Assembly: GCF_008274625.1 (NCBI RefSeq)
Contig: NZ_VTRU01000001.1
Location: 186,001 to 250,000, forward strand
DNA from: Chryseobacterium panacisoli
GTDB taxonomy: Bacteria > Bacteroidota > Bacteroidia > Flavobacteriales > Weeksellaceae
Direction of reading: 5' to 3'
DNA length: 64,000 nucleotides
Below are positions 51,754 through 60,402 of this stretch, in pieces. Within the stretch, counting starts at the first letter, position 1; every line of letters starts with the position of its first letter. Below the pieces are notes generated by a model. That model saw nothing but the letters and a program-made list of their open reading frames with translations, made no database searches and was not told the DNA's origin. The translations under genes were made by a program, and so were the position numbers.

Positions 51754-53202
51754 TTATTTTTCGTTAAGGATATCACTTACATGATCAATCCATTGATAAT
51801 CAGGAATTGTTTTGTCTATGAAATAGTCCGGCTGAATCCCTTTTCCGTCAATGGCCATCTCCGGGATACGGAAGCTTTTAGAGAGAGAATATCCTAATTT
51901 GAATTCGTTGCAGGGAGAGTTGACGAAATACATATTGGAGATATCCAAAACCCCGGCAGTTGTGGTTCCGAAAAGTTTTACTTTTTTACTCTGTTTAGCA
52001 GCCAGCAAAAACTCTTCTGCCGTACTGCCATTTCCTTCATTGATCATAATTCCTACATTTTTGGGATATGGTGAGATTTTATCCATTTTATTGATTCCCA
52101 CAATGTTTCCATCATCCTGCAGACTTACAAACTTACCTAAATTCTGACTTAATTTGTCATAAGACTTTTTCAGATATTCCCTGTCCTCCGGAGATATTCC
52201 GTACTTTTGATAGTTTTCATAAAGGTCCAGCATTCTCTGATTATTCAGTTTTGTAGAATAAAACTGTGTTCTTACACTTCTGATAGGATTAGTGTAGAGA
52301 TATGGAATGATTTTAGCAAAGCTATTGTCACTTCCGCCGCCATTATTCCTAATATCAATGATGAGATTTTCTGTGCTTTCAATTTTAGACTGATTGGCTG
52401 TGATAACGCTGTCTATATCTTTTTTCAAAGCTCCGTTGAAGGAAGGAATCCTTAAAAGCAGGGTAGTTTTATTAATTTCTTTTAAAAAGGGTTTTTGTGC
52501 CTTCGCTGCTTCAAAATAAGTCTCAATCTTTTCATCTCTTTCAAATTTCGGAGAAACTCTTTTTAAAGTGAAATCATTGATTTCAAGATAATTCTTTCCA
52601 ATAAATCTTACATTGGTTATTTCCTGTCCGGATTTGTTTCTTAAATAGAAAGTTCCTTTTGTTTTATCAGCATTAAGGATCAGTTTTAATTCATAAGGTT
52701 TCCAGTTTTCTGCTCCGGATTGGATAATAAAGCCTTTATAAGCATCTCCAATTTTTTTAATTCCTATGGTGTAAGGCTGGACTTCCCATATTCCTTCAAT
52801 ATCTGAGTCTTTTTTAGAGATAACTTCCTTTTTAAACTTATCAATATCTACTTTTACGCTTTCTGTTTTACTATTTTCCGTGGCTGCCGGTTCTGTATGT
52901 TGGTTGTTCTGTTCAATCATTGAAACGGAAAAATGACCGGATCTGAAGAATTTAAGCCACTCGTAAATGGTCTGAGCACATTCTAAATCTGCTTTTCTAT
53001 TTTTGATTTTGCTCAGAAAGTCGCTGTTATGAGCCTGATAAGCAGAAATTCCCTTTTTATCGATTGCATATTGATATCCGGCGTCATTTTCCTCAAATGT
53101 TTTTTTTACCCATTGAAAATTGCTTTCACAATTACAGTTTTGAGCAAAGCTAAAAGAAGAGGAGGAGATAAAAATTAAAAGAAGTGTCTTAATTTTAAGC
53201 AT
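51754..53202 (-). CDS. S41 family peptidase, secreted
   Basis: About 482 residues from the ATG at 53202, beginning with a signal peptide (MLKIKTLLLIFISSSSFSFA). S41/C-terminal-processing-protease core: LIIDIRNNGGGSDNSF and the catalytic Ser in NEGNGSTAEEFLLA. The region around 140-190 carries a beta domain and no clear PDZ is seen. The in-frame TTG upstream lies in the -7 box and is rejected. Likely a periplasmic or surface protease; substrate unknown. Confidence 0.9.
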   Translation of the reverse strand: MLKIKTLLLIFISSSSFSFAQNCNCESNFQWVKKTFEENDAGYQYAIDKKGISAYQAHNSDFLSKIKNRKADLECAQTIYEWLKFFRSGHFSVSMIEQNNQHTEPAATENSKTESVKVDIDKFKKEVISKKDSDIEGIWEVQPYTIGIKKIGDAYKGFIIQSGAENWKPYELKLILNADKTKGTFYLRNKSGQEITNVRFIGKNYLEINDFTLKRVSPKFERDEKIETYFEAAKAQKPFLKEINKTTLLLRIPSFNGALKKDIDSVITANQSKIESTENLIIDIRNNGGGSDNSFAKIIPYLYTNPIRSVRTQFYSTKLNNQRMLDLYENYQKYGISPEDREYLKKSYDKLSQNLGKFVSLQDDGNIVGINKMDKISPYPKNVGIMINEGNGSTAEEFLLAAKQSKKVKLFGTTTAGVLDISNMYFVNSPCNEFKLGYSLSKSFRIPEMAIDGKGIQPDYFIDKTIPDYQWIDHVSDILNEK

Positions 53203-53229
53203 ACAATGGTTTTTAGTTTTTAATAGGTA

Positions 53230-53237
53230 CAAATCTA
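53230..53237 (-). promoter_or_regulatory. -7 box of the S41 peptidase gene
   Basis: TAGATTTG on the minus strand, exact consensus, 27 nt before the ATG; it covers the in-frame TTG. Confidence 0.6.
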
Positions 53238-53399
53238 ACGATAAATATAATTTTTTATGATTTTGAAAATATTTATTTAGCCAAACATTCCCTTCTCACA
53301 GGATTATCTGAACTTTTCAGCAATATAAAATTGAACGCTGCAGCAATATTGAGCTTCCTGAAATCTTTGAAATTTGTACCAACATTTAAAAAGAATACA

Positions 53400-54188
53400 A
53401 TGAGTAAAACAATTTTAATTACAGGTGCTGCAAGTGGATTCGGAAAGATTGCAGCTTTTGAACTTGCTAAAAAAGGACATAAGGTAATTGCTACAGCACA
53501 GGTCTATCCTCAAATGAGTGATTTAATCCGCGAAGCTAATGAACAGGGAATTGACCTTACCGTGGATAAACTGGATGTAACCAGCCAAAGAGATATTGAT
53601 TATATTTTAAAAAAATATGATATAGATATTTTAATCAGTAATGCCGGAATTATGGAAGGCGGCCCAATTGCTGAACAGCCTGTGGATATTATCCGATCCA
53701 TGTTTGATGTGAATGTATTTGGTGCCTTGAATCTTGCTCAGGGATTTATCAAAAAATTTGTTGAAAAGAAAAGCGGTAAGATTGTTTTCACCTCTTCAAT
53801 GGGAGGTTTATGGACTGTTCCGTATGTAGCCGCTTATTGTGCATCAAAACATGCTTTGGAATCTATTGCTGAAGGTTTGAGAACCGAACTTGCCCCGTTT
53901 AATATCAAAATTGCAACCTGCAATCCGGGAGTATTTGGAACAGGATTTAATGACAGGGGAGTAGATTCTATCTTCCATTGGTATGATCCGAAAATTAATT
54001 TTACTCCGGAATCTGCTTTTGATGGAGCGGCAGAATCTTTAGCTCATCAACTGGATCCGCAGTCTATGGCAGAAGTGATTGTGAATGTAGCTTTAGATGA
54101 TGAGAGTCATTTCAGGAATGTACACCCAAAAGAAACTGAAGATTTTGTAAAACAGCTTCAGGCAGATGCATGGACCGCGAAAAGCTAA
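53400..54188 (+). CDS. Short-chain dehydrogenase/reductase
   Basis: 262 residues from ATG 53400. Classical SDR: TGAASGFGK (cofactor loop), LDVTS, ISNAGIMEGG, catalytic Ser in FTSSMGG and YCASK (Tyr, Lys). C-terminal half is that of oxidoreductases for small carbonyl compounds. The start of the next gene is 4 nt on. Together with the HbpS-like and AraC genes this forms a three-gene operon. Confidence 0.92.
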   Translation: MSKTILITGAASGFGKIAAFELAKKGHKVIATAQVYPQMSDLIREANEQGIDLTVDKLDVTSQRDIDYILKKYDIDILISNAGIMEGGPIAEQPVDIIRSMFDVNVFGALNLAQGFIKKFVEKKSGKIVFTSSMGGLWTVPYVAAYCASKHALESIAEGLRTELAPFNIKIATCNPGVFGTGFNDRGVDSIFHWYDPKINFTPESAFDGAAESLAHQLDPQSMAEVIVNVALDDESHFRNVHPKETEDFVKQLQADAWTAKS

Positions 54189-54192
54189 TATC

Positions 54193-54594
54193 ATGGAACT
54201 GAATTTTAAAAGCGCAGAAAAAGCGCTGTATGCAGCAAAGGAAAAAGCATTATCCATGAATATTCCTGTAAGCATTGTCGTGGTGGATGCCGGAGGGCAT
54301 CTGGTGACGTTGGCAAGGCTGGATAGTGTCTATGGAGTGATTGATTTTGCTATTAAAAAAGCAAAAACAGCGGTGATGTTTGGTGTAAACAGTGATCTGA
54401 TGGGCGAAATTATTTCTGAAACCGGAATTCATGGCTACGGTATGCTGAATTCAAATGATGGGCTTCTGACAATTGCAGGCGGTGTTGTCATTAAGAACGC
54501 GGATGGAAACATTATTGGTGCAGTAGGCTCATCAGGCGGAACTCCCGAACAGGATAAAGAAATTGCAGAGGCGGGCGCTCAGGCTATTGCTTAA
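54193..54594 (+). CDS. Heme-binding protein, GlcG/HbpS family
   Basis: 133 residues from ATG 54193. HbpS/GlcG fold: VSIVVVDAGGHLVTLARLD, GGVVIKNADGNIIGAVGSSG and the C-terminal EQDKEIAEAGA are the family core. Members bind heme or serve as co-factor-binding accessory proteins; in this operon it may assist the SDR. An upstream ATG at 54166 lies in the SDR gene. Confidence 0.88.
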   Translation: MELNFKSAEKALYAAKEKALSMNIPVSIVVVDAGGHLVTLARLDSVYGVIDFAIKKAKTAVMFGVNSDLMGEIISETGIHGYGMLNSNDGLLTIAGGVVIKNADGNIIGAVGSSGGTPEQDKEIAEAGAQAIA

Positions 54595-54611
54595 ATTCAG
54601 ATATTTGTATC

Positions 54612-55415
54612 ATGGAAAACACTTCTGAGATCATATTCGACAAACTGGTTTATTCATGTGCTTTTGAGTCTTACAGAGGTCATGAAGAATTTATTCCGGA
54701 CCATTTTCTGGGATTTCAGATCTCCGGTGAAACACATGCTTTTCATGAGCAGGGTAAGACCGTGATCAAAGAAAATACAGTAGTTCTGGTCAGAAAAAAT
54801 CAGCTGATCAGAACTATTAAATATCCTTCAGCGCATGAAAAGTATCAGTTTATCTCCATCACGCTTGATGATGAAACGTTGAGACAGTATGCCAGTGAAA
54901 ACAAAATAACTGTAAATAGCAATTTTCCAGAGAATCAGCGCTTGTTTTTTGAGCCCAATGATTTTTTTTCCAGCTATTTTGCATCTCTTATTCCTTACAT
55001 TAACAAAACACAGGAGATTCCTCCAAAATTAGCCGCTTTAAAGGTGAAAGAAGCTATAGAACTTCTTTTGCTGAGTAATCCTGATCTTAAAAATCTTGTT
55101 TTTGATTTTTCTGAACCTTATAAAATTGACCTTGCAGAGTTTATGAACAAAAACTTTATGTTCAATGTATCGGTAGATACTTTTGCAAGACTTACAGGGC
55201 GTAGTTTATCTGGTTTTAAAAGAGATTTCAATAAGACATTTAAGATGACCCCCAAACAATGGCTGAAGGAAAAAAGATTGAAAGAAGCCTATTATTTAAT
55301 TAAAAACAGGGATAAAAAACCTTCAGATATCTATCTTGATCTGGGTTTTGAGAATTTATCCCACTTTTATTCTTCTTTCAAAAAGAAATTTGGTGTAACG
55401 ACTACAGAAGTTTAA
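54612..55415 (+). CDS. AraC family transcriptional regulator
   Basis: 267 residues. N-terminal sensor barrel (about 15-120, GFQISGETHAFHEQGKTVI) and AraC DNA-binding domain (about 170-265: FMFNVSVDTFARLTGRSLSG, KPSDIYLDLGFENLSHFYSS). It is the last gene of the SDR-HbpS-AraC run, 17 nt behind the HbpS-like gene, and so probably autoregulates this operon. Confidence 0.9.
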   Translation: MENTSEIIFDKLVYSCAFESYRGHEEFIPDHFLGFQISGETHAFHEQGKTVIKENTVVLVRKNQLIRTIKYPSAHEKYQFISITLDDETLRQYASENKITVNSNFPENQRLFFEPNDFFSSYFASLIPYINKTQEIPPKLAALKVKEAIELLLLSNPDLKNLVFDFSEPYKIDLAEFMNKNFMFNVSVDTFARLTGRSLSGFKRDFNKTFKMTPKQWLKEKRLKEAYYLIKNRDKKPSDIYLDLGFENLSHFYSSFKKKFGVTTTEV

Positions 55416-55470
55416 TGTAAAAATCATTTAAAAAAATCAATTTTTAATATGTTACTTAATTGTTGGAAAA

Positions 55471-55610
55471 CGCAAAGGTACAAAGAGAATCTGAAGGTGT
55501 GAATATTCTTAAGGCGCAAAGATTTTATCTCCGATAAAATTTGAACCTGCATAATACCTCTGAGTTGCAATAAGATTAATATAGCTTGTGGTTTTCCTGC
55601 GTCTTTGCGT
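55471..55610. repeat. MITE-like element, copy 2 (CGCAAA terminal inverted repeats)
   Basis: CGCAAAGGTACAAAG (55471-55485) and GCGTCTTTGCG (55600-55610) are the ends. Inside is AAGGCGCAAAGATTTTATCT followed by CCGATAAAATTT, the reverse complement of the AATTTTATCGGAGATAAAA and GCGCCTT block in copy 1. Lies between convergent genes. Confidence 0.65.
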
Positions 55611-55625
55611 TTCCGACAATTTCGA

Positions 55626-56693
55626 TTAAGGAATCATATTTTCAGCTCTTAATCTTTTAAAAACATCTGTGAAAGAATCTTCTGTGCTTACATAAGCTGT
55701 GAAACCCAGTTTTCTGCTTTTTGACATATCACACATCACTTCCAGCGGTCTTCCCAGATCCAGATCGGTATGCCATGCTGAAGACAGACGATCAAGATTT
55801 TTTTCTTTAAGATTATATTTTTCTGCAATGGCTGTCCAGACCTGATGGTCGTTTTCCAGCTCTTTTTCAAGCGGTTTTATCGTACTGTCAAAACCTTCAG
55901 CTTCTATACCAAACCAATCTGCCAGTCTTTTCCATAGCCATTTCCAGCGGAAAACATCTCCATTGGCAATATTGAATGCCTGATTCCTGGCTGACTCTGT
56001 GGTGGATGCCCAAACTAATTGTTTAGCCAGGACTCGTGCGTCTGTTACATCCGAAACGCCATTCCATTGTGCTTCAGATCCCGGCCAGATAAATTTTCGT
56101 CCTGTTTCCTTACAGATACTGGCATACACAGCCAATGTGGTTCCAATATTCATCAGGTTTCCCACTGCGTATCCAACAACCGTGTGTGGCCTGTGAATGC
56201 TCCATGTGAAGCCCTCTCTTTCGGAAGCTTTGTACACTTCATCCTCCTGTGCATAATAAAAGTTGGGAAGCGGAAGTCTTGGGTGTTCTTCTCTGACAGG
56301 AGTTTCAGGTAAAATACCCTCTTTGGCATAAGCTTCAAATGGTCCCAGGTAATGTTTAAGGCCCGTAACCAGAGCGACATGCTTCACTGATTTTTTAGGA
56401 GATAAAACCGTTAACAGATTTCTCACAAGCATACCATTGACACGGATATTTTCCTCTTCAGTATCATTACGCATCCATGTAGTAAAATAAATATGAGTAG
56501 GAGAGATCCCTTCCAGAGCTTCAGCAAGATTTTGCTCATTCATCAGGTCTGCCTTAATAGGACGAAGGCCCTGGATATTGGAGGTTGGATTCCTGGACAG
56601 TCCATATGTTGTCCAGCCTTGAGCGATAAGTTCCTCAGCTAGGTTACTTCCCGTAATTCCGGTAGCGCCTACTACCAATGCAATATTTTCCAT
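55626..56693 (-). CDS. PRISE-type SDR (progesterone 5-beta-reductase/iridoid synthase-like)
   Basis: 355 residues. Extended SDR with VVGATGITGSNLAEEL (cofactor loop), GLSRNP, LVTGLKHYLGPFEAY, PNFYYAQEDEVY, WSIHRPHTVVGYA and YASICKETGRKFIWPGS. These are hallmark segments of PRISE enone reductases, which reduce alpha-beta-unsaturated carbonyls with NADPH; the Lys in GLKHY and Tyr in FYYAQED fit the catalytic pair. The gene is under two FNR-type boxes and next to a Crp/Fnr gene. Confidence 0.88.
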   Translation of the reverse strand: MENIALVVGATGITGSNLAEELIAQGWTTYGLSRNPTSNIQGLRPIKADLMNEQNLAEALEGISPTHIYFTTWMRNDTEEENIRVNGMLVRNLLTVLSPKKSVKHVALVTGLKHYLGPFEAYAKEGILPETPVREEHPRLPLPNFYYAQEDEVYKASEREGFTWSIHRPHTVVGYAVGNLMNIGTTLAVYASICKETGRKFIWPGSEAQWNGVSDVTDARVLAKQLVWASTTESARNQAFNIANGDVFRWKWLWKRLADWFGIEAEGFDSTIKPLEKELENDHQVWTAIAEKYNLKEKNLDRLSSAWHTDLDLGRPLEVMCDMSKSRKLGFTAYVSTEDSFTDVFKRLRAENMIP

Positions 56694-56715
56694 AAGTATT
56701 GTAAAATTTCTTGTA

Positions 56716-56783
56716 CAAAATTATGGCTGATATCAGTCTTTAATCCTTGATTTGGATCATGTATTAGGGTTGATCTGGATCAA
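56716..56783 (-). promoter_or_regulatory. PRISE promoter with two FNR-type boxes
   Basis: Minus-strand -7 box TAATTTTG (56716-56723). Box 1 TTGAT-TTGG-ATCAT (56747-56760) is centred 30 nt upstream of it. Box 2 TTGAT-CTGG-ATCAA (56770-56783) is a perfect E. coli FNR-type palindrome, 23 bp further upstream and overlapping the stop codon of the Crp/Fnr gene. Confidence 0.65.
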
Positions 56784-57364
56784 GTGTTGTTTAAAGAATT
56801 TTTTTTACGGATTCTGCTTACGGTTTCAGGTGCAAGACCAAGATAGGAAGCAATAAGATTGTGAGGCACTCGTTTTATCATTTCCGGGTTCTTTTGTATC
56901 AGTTGAAGATACTTTTCTTCAGCAGTATAACCGTTGGAAACAATAAGTCTGTAATCTTTTGTAACAAGACTATTTTGGTATAAAATCCTGAAATACCGAT
57001 CCATTACAGGGATTTCCAACAACATTTTTTCATAGTTTTCCAAAGTGATCATCAATACTTCTGTTTCTTCAATAGCATCAATATTCAGTACAGATTTTTC
57101 CTGATTGATGAAACTGTTGAAGTCTGAGATCCACCAGCCTTCAAAGGCAAATATATTGATATGTTCATTTCCTTTTTCATCAGAAAAATAAGATTTTAAC
57201 AGACCTTTACTTACAAAAGACAGCGATCTGCAGATATCTCCTTCCTGAAGAAGATATTGTTTTCGACGAAGTTTTTTAAAGGTAAAGAAAGACTGAACCT
57301 GATTTTTCTGTTCATTGGTGATATCAACCTTATTCTCGATATGGGAAAGCAGGACCTCAAACAT
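56780..57364 (-). CDS. Crp/Fnr family transcriptional regulator
   Basis: 194 residues from ATG 57364 (the TTG one codon upstream is not needed). Sensor barrel (about 25-115) and winged HTH with recognition helix APETVSRIRKK, whose Glu-x-x-Ser-Arg pattern is that of E. coli FNR (ETISR). That fits the TTGAT-N4-ATCAA boxes that overlap its own 3' end. No N-terminal cysteine cluster, so not an oxygen-sensing Fe-S FNR. Probable regulator of the PRISE gene. Confidence 0.9.
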   Translation of the reverse strand: MFEVLLSHIENKVDITNEQKNQVQSFFTFKKLRRKQYLLQEGDICRSLSFVSKGLLKSYFSDEKGNEHINIFAFEGWWISDFNSFINQEKSVLNIDAIEETEVLMITLENYEKMLLEIPVMDRYFRILYQNSLVTKDYRLIVSNGYTAEEKYLQLIQKNPEMIKRVPHNLIASYLGLAPETVSRIRKKNSLNNT

Positions 57365-57412
57365 CAAATAAATATTTTATCAAAAATACTATTTTCAGTA
57401 GCAATCAAAGCT

Positions 57413-57859
57413 CTATTTTTCAAAATCATAGAGATTGATTCCTATTTCTTCATATTTAATTTTTACGACTCTGGTATCCAACGGATATATAATAAATTCT
57501 GCGGCTCCCTGGATTTTTGCTTCTAAAAGATGTCCGGCCAAAGCTGTATAATCTTCTCTTCCCAACGTAATATGAAGGTGTAGAGTCGGTTTTCCTTCTA
57601 TTTCAGAGACATTTCCTGAAATATTGGTGACTTCCATCTGTTCTTTAAAAGTCTTATCCACGTATTTTTTGGTTGCCGGATTAAAGAATCGGAGAGTGGC
57701 TTCACTCACAGCTCCTATACCAGTCACTTCTCCTGCCTGGATATTTTGGCTTTGAATAAAATCCGTTAAAGTTTCTGCAATATTGGAATGATTGTCAAGA
57801 CTTATAATATAAATCTGATCTACCTTTCTTGCAGACCAATGGTTTCCTTTGTAATTCAT
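57413..57859 (-). CDS. DUF296/PPC domain protein
   Basis: 148 residues. PPC (plant and prokaryote conserved) domain: RKVDQIYIISLDNHSNIAET, GAVSEATLRFFNP and LHLHITLGREDYTALAGHLL. Bacterial DUF296 proteins are small trimers whose ligand is mostly unknown, with metal-binding His residues in LHLHITLG. It starts 11 nt after the 3-hydroxyisobutyrate dehydrogenase-like gene, so same operon. Confidence 0.88.
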   Translation of the reverse strand: MNYKGNHWSARKVDQIYIISLDNHSNIAETLTDFIQSQNIQAGEVTGIGAVSEATLRFFNPATKKYVDKTFKEQMEVTNISGNVSEIEGKPTLHLHITLGREDYTALAGHLLEAKIQGAAEFIIYPLDTRVVKIKYEEIGINLYDFEK

Positions 57860-57870
57860 AATCTCCTTAT

Positions 57871-58716
57871 TTATCCTATTGTTTTTAAATAATTGATGAT
57901 TCCGATAACATCATCCTGACCAAAGCCTTTCTCGTGTGCATTTTGATAGGTTTGAATTAAAGCTTTGGATAAAGGATAATCAGCACCTGCATTTTTAGCA
58001 AGTAGAATATCTTTCAGCATCAGTTCAAGAGCAAATGCCGGAGCATATTGGTCTGCTATTAATAAGGGTGTTTTTACCTTAGTAGCACCGCTTCCACTGG
58101 CACTTTCATTAATGATTTCAAGCATATCTGATCTTTCAATTCCTAATTTTCCGGCCAGTAAAACAGTTTCTGCCAGTCCCTGATAAATTGTGGATAGAAA
58201 ATAATTGACAGATAGTTTTCCTGCAATTCCTTTTCCGTTTTCACCCAGATGTTTTACAGATTTCCCCATTTTCAAAAGATAAGGCATGGCACGTTGGAGG
58301 TCTTTTTCTTCACCTCCAGCCATAATAATTAATGTACCTTCCTTTGCGGGCTGGGTACTGCCAGCTACGGGAGCATCAATAAAGGAAGCTTCTTTTATTT
58401 TCAGGGCGGCTGCGGTTTCTTTTGAGGCTTCCGGGGAAATAGTACTCATATCTATAAAGAGTTTTCCCTGAATATCTGAAGGAAGAATTTCTTCATACAC
58501 TGCTTTTACAGCATTGTCGTTGGTCAGCATTGTGAATATGATATCGCTGTTTTGTACCAGGTCTTTAATTTGGGTATAGACTGAAGACTTCCCTTCAAAA
58601 TCCCGGGCTTTTTCAGAAGTTCTATTGTAAACCGAAAGTGGAAATCCTGCTTTTTCAATATTCTTTGCCATAGGATGGCCCATATTTCCCAATCCGATAA
58701 ATCCGATTTTTTCCAT
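57871..58716 (-). CDS. NAD(P)-dependent oxidoreductase, 3-hydroxyisobutyrate dehydrogenase family
   Basis: 281 residues. Rossmann GFIGLGNMGHPMA (5-17), NRTSEKA, FIDAPVAGSTQPAKEGTL, and catalytic Lys in GKGIAGKLSVNYF. Typical HIBADH/glyoxylate-reductase-like beta-hydroxyacid dehydrogenase. The exact acid is not clear; succinic semialdehyde/glyoxylate reductase-like activity is also possible. Head of the four-gene co-directional run that leads to the PRISE gene. Confidence 0.9.
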   Translation of the reverse strand: MEKIGFIGLGNMGHPMAKNIEKAGFPLSVYNRTSEKARDFEGKSSVYTQIKDLVQNSDIIFTMLTNDNAVKAVYEEILPSDIQGKLFIDMSTISPEASKETAAALKIKEASFIDAPVAGSTQPAKEGTLIIMAGGEEKDLQRAMPYLLKMGKSVKHLGENGKGIAGKLSVNYFLSTIYQGLAETVLLAGKLGIERSDMLEIINESASGSGATKVKTPLLIADQYAPAFALELMLKDILLAKNAGADYPLSKALIQTYQNAHEKGFGQDDVIGIINYLKTIG

Positions 58717-58940
58717 TGTTTTTTCTTTATACAGTGTTATTAATTAAGTTTTTATCTTGTCAGTCTCCTGAATGAAAAGGAGTTACTTGAAAGCACATTA
58801 GTGATATTGTAAAATACGTTTATTTTTCATCAAAATATCAACCAAACAGCGACTTATCAAAATTAATTTTTAATTATATTTTTATCTATAAGCTTTTAAA
58901 ACCGGATAAACTTTCAGAAATTTGCAGCAAATAAGAATTA

Positions 58941-59567
58941 ATGAAGATCGTAGATATAGAGAACTGGAACAGAAAAGAGCATTTTGAATTTTTTTCTAAA
59001 ATGGCAAGCCCTTATTTTGGATTTACAACGGAGGTAGACTGTACAAAAGCATATGATACTGCTAAAGAAAAAGGATATTCTTTTTTTGCCTATTATTTTC
59101 ACAAGTCTATGGCCGCAATTAATACTGTTGATGAACTAAAACTCAGAATTATTGATGGACAGGTGATACAGTTTGATACTGTGCATGCCGGTAGTACGAT
59201 CGGAAGACCGGATGGTACTTTCGGATTTTCATTTACTCCTTTCTCAGAAGATTTTGAAACCTTCAATGAAGCGCTGCAGGAGGAAATAAAAGGAGTGCAT
59301 CAGACTTCAGGATTAAGATTAAGCAATGAAAGACTGGGAAAAGATCACGTAAGACATACGACCATTCCATGGAATTCCTTCAGTGCTATATTGCATCCTA
59401 CAGATTTTAATACCGCAGAATCGGTTCCTAAAATTGCTTTTGGAAGATTCAATATCCGCGAAGGCAGAAAATATCTTCCGGTTTCTATTGAAGCCCACCA
59501 TGGACTGGCTGATGGCCTTCACCTTGCCAAATACATGGAAGAATTTCAAAGACAGCTTGATCAGTAG
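58941..59567 (+). CDS. Chloramphenicol acetyltransferase-like protein
   Basis: 208 residues, trimeric CAT fold. Active-site motif EAHHGLADGLHLA with catalytic His187 and structural Asp191 in HHxxxDG; canonical enzymes have VHHAVCDGYH, so positions around it differ. N-terminus MKIVDIENWNRKEHFEFF and TTEVDCTKAYDTAKEKGYSF fit the family. Chromosomal CAT-like proteins may acetylate other substrates; resistance cannot be concluded from sequence. Confidence 0.85.
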   Translation: MKIVDIENWNRKEHFEFFSKMASPYFGFTTEVDCTKAYDTAKEKGYSFFAYYFHKSMAAINTVDELKLRIIDGQVIQFDTVHAGSTIGRPDGTFGFSFTPFSEDFETFNEALQEEIKGVHQTSGLRLSNERLGKDHVRHTTIPWNSFSAILHPTDFNTAESVPKIAFGRFNIREGRKYLPVSIEAHHGLADGLHLAKYMEEFQRQLDQ

Positions 59568-59618
59568 AAGATCATAGAGTTTGAAGAAAATGATATATAT
59601 ATTGTTTTAACATTAATT

Positions 59619-59645
59619 AAAGCCGGACTTATCCGGCTTTTGTTT
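59619..59645. terminator. Terminator between the CAT-like and Crp/Fnr genes
   Basis: AAAGCCGGA / TCCGGCTTT with loop CTTA, then T-run; convergent genes. Confidence 0.85.
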
Positions 59646-59646
59646 T

Positions 59647-60240
59647 TTAGTAATAAATCTTCCGTTTTTCTATTTTCACAATTTGGTCTTTCTCCATCTG
59701 CTTTATGGTCCGGATAACCGTTTCTACACATAATCCGGTAAGCGAAGCCAGTTGTTGGCGGGTAAGAGGAATCTGGAAAGAATAAGGCGTTTTATCCTCA
59801 TGATAACTTTTCAGGTAATCCATCAGCAGCTTCAGTTTAGAAACAGGATTTTGAAAAGAAAGATTATATAACATGACGTATTTATAATACATTCTTTCAG
59901 CGAGACATTCGTAAATATTAAGTGAAATTTCAGGATTGCTTTTGATCAAGTCCAAAAAATGTTGCTTCGGCATTTTGTAAATAACTGAATCTTCTATCGC
60001 TACAGCATTCATGGGATAAGGCCGGTCTACAAACAACAGTGATTCACCAAAGCTGTCACCGTCTGAAAATATATTCTGAATAAATTCTTTTCCGTCTTGT
60101 GTATAATTATTGAGTTTAATTTTTCCTTTTTCAATCTGATAATAATGGGATGGGAGTTCTTCTTCTCGGAAGATTATCTCGCCTGTATGATAAGTTCTTG
60201 TTTCCGCTCCAAAAGAAATTAATAAACTTTCAATGATCAT
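59647..60240 (-). CDS. Crp/Fnr family transcriptional regulator, paralog 3
   Basis: 197 residues, close to the tandem pair at 27.4-28.7 kb: GKIKLNNYTQDGKEFIQNIF, SFGESLLFVDRPYPMNA, and recognition helix GLCVETVIRTIK. It lies 32 kb from its relatives and has an FNR-like box 118 nt upstream of its start. Same lack of Fe-S cysteines. Confidence 0.9.
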   Translation of the reverse strand: MIIESLLISFGAETRTYHTGEIIFREEELPSHYYQIEKGKIKLNNYTQDGKEFIQNIFSDGDSFGESLLFVDRPYPMNAVAIEDSVIYKMPKQHFLDLIKSNPEISLNIYECLAERMYYKYVMLYNLSFQNPVSKLKLLMDYLKSYHEDKTPYSFQIPLTRQQLASLTGLCVETVIRTIKQMEKDQIVKIEKRKIYY

Positions 60241-60357
60241 AGTTATGATTTTATTTATAAAATAAAGGAACGCAGATTTTATTGATTTCTCTTATTATAG
60301 GGTACCATTCATATACCACATATTTTCATTTTTTATATGTGTTTAGCCCGAAAAACA

Positions 60358-60402
60358 TTGACTGAGATCATAAAAAGTAAAGGCAATAACCCGTTACATT
60401 TA
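60358..60402 (+). promoter_or_regulatory. FNR-like box plus -7-like box in the 60.2-60.8 kb gap
   Basis: TTGAC-TGAG-ATCAT (60358-60371), then TACATTTA (60395-60402), one base short of TAnnTTTG. The centre-to-box distance is about 30 nt, as at 28.7 kb. The flanks AACAT...CATAAAAAGT are also shared with the 28.7-kb site. Confidence 0.5.
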
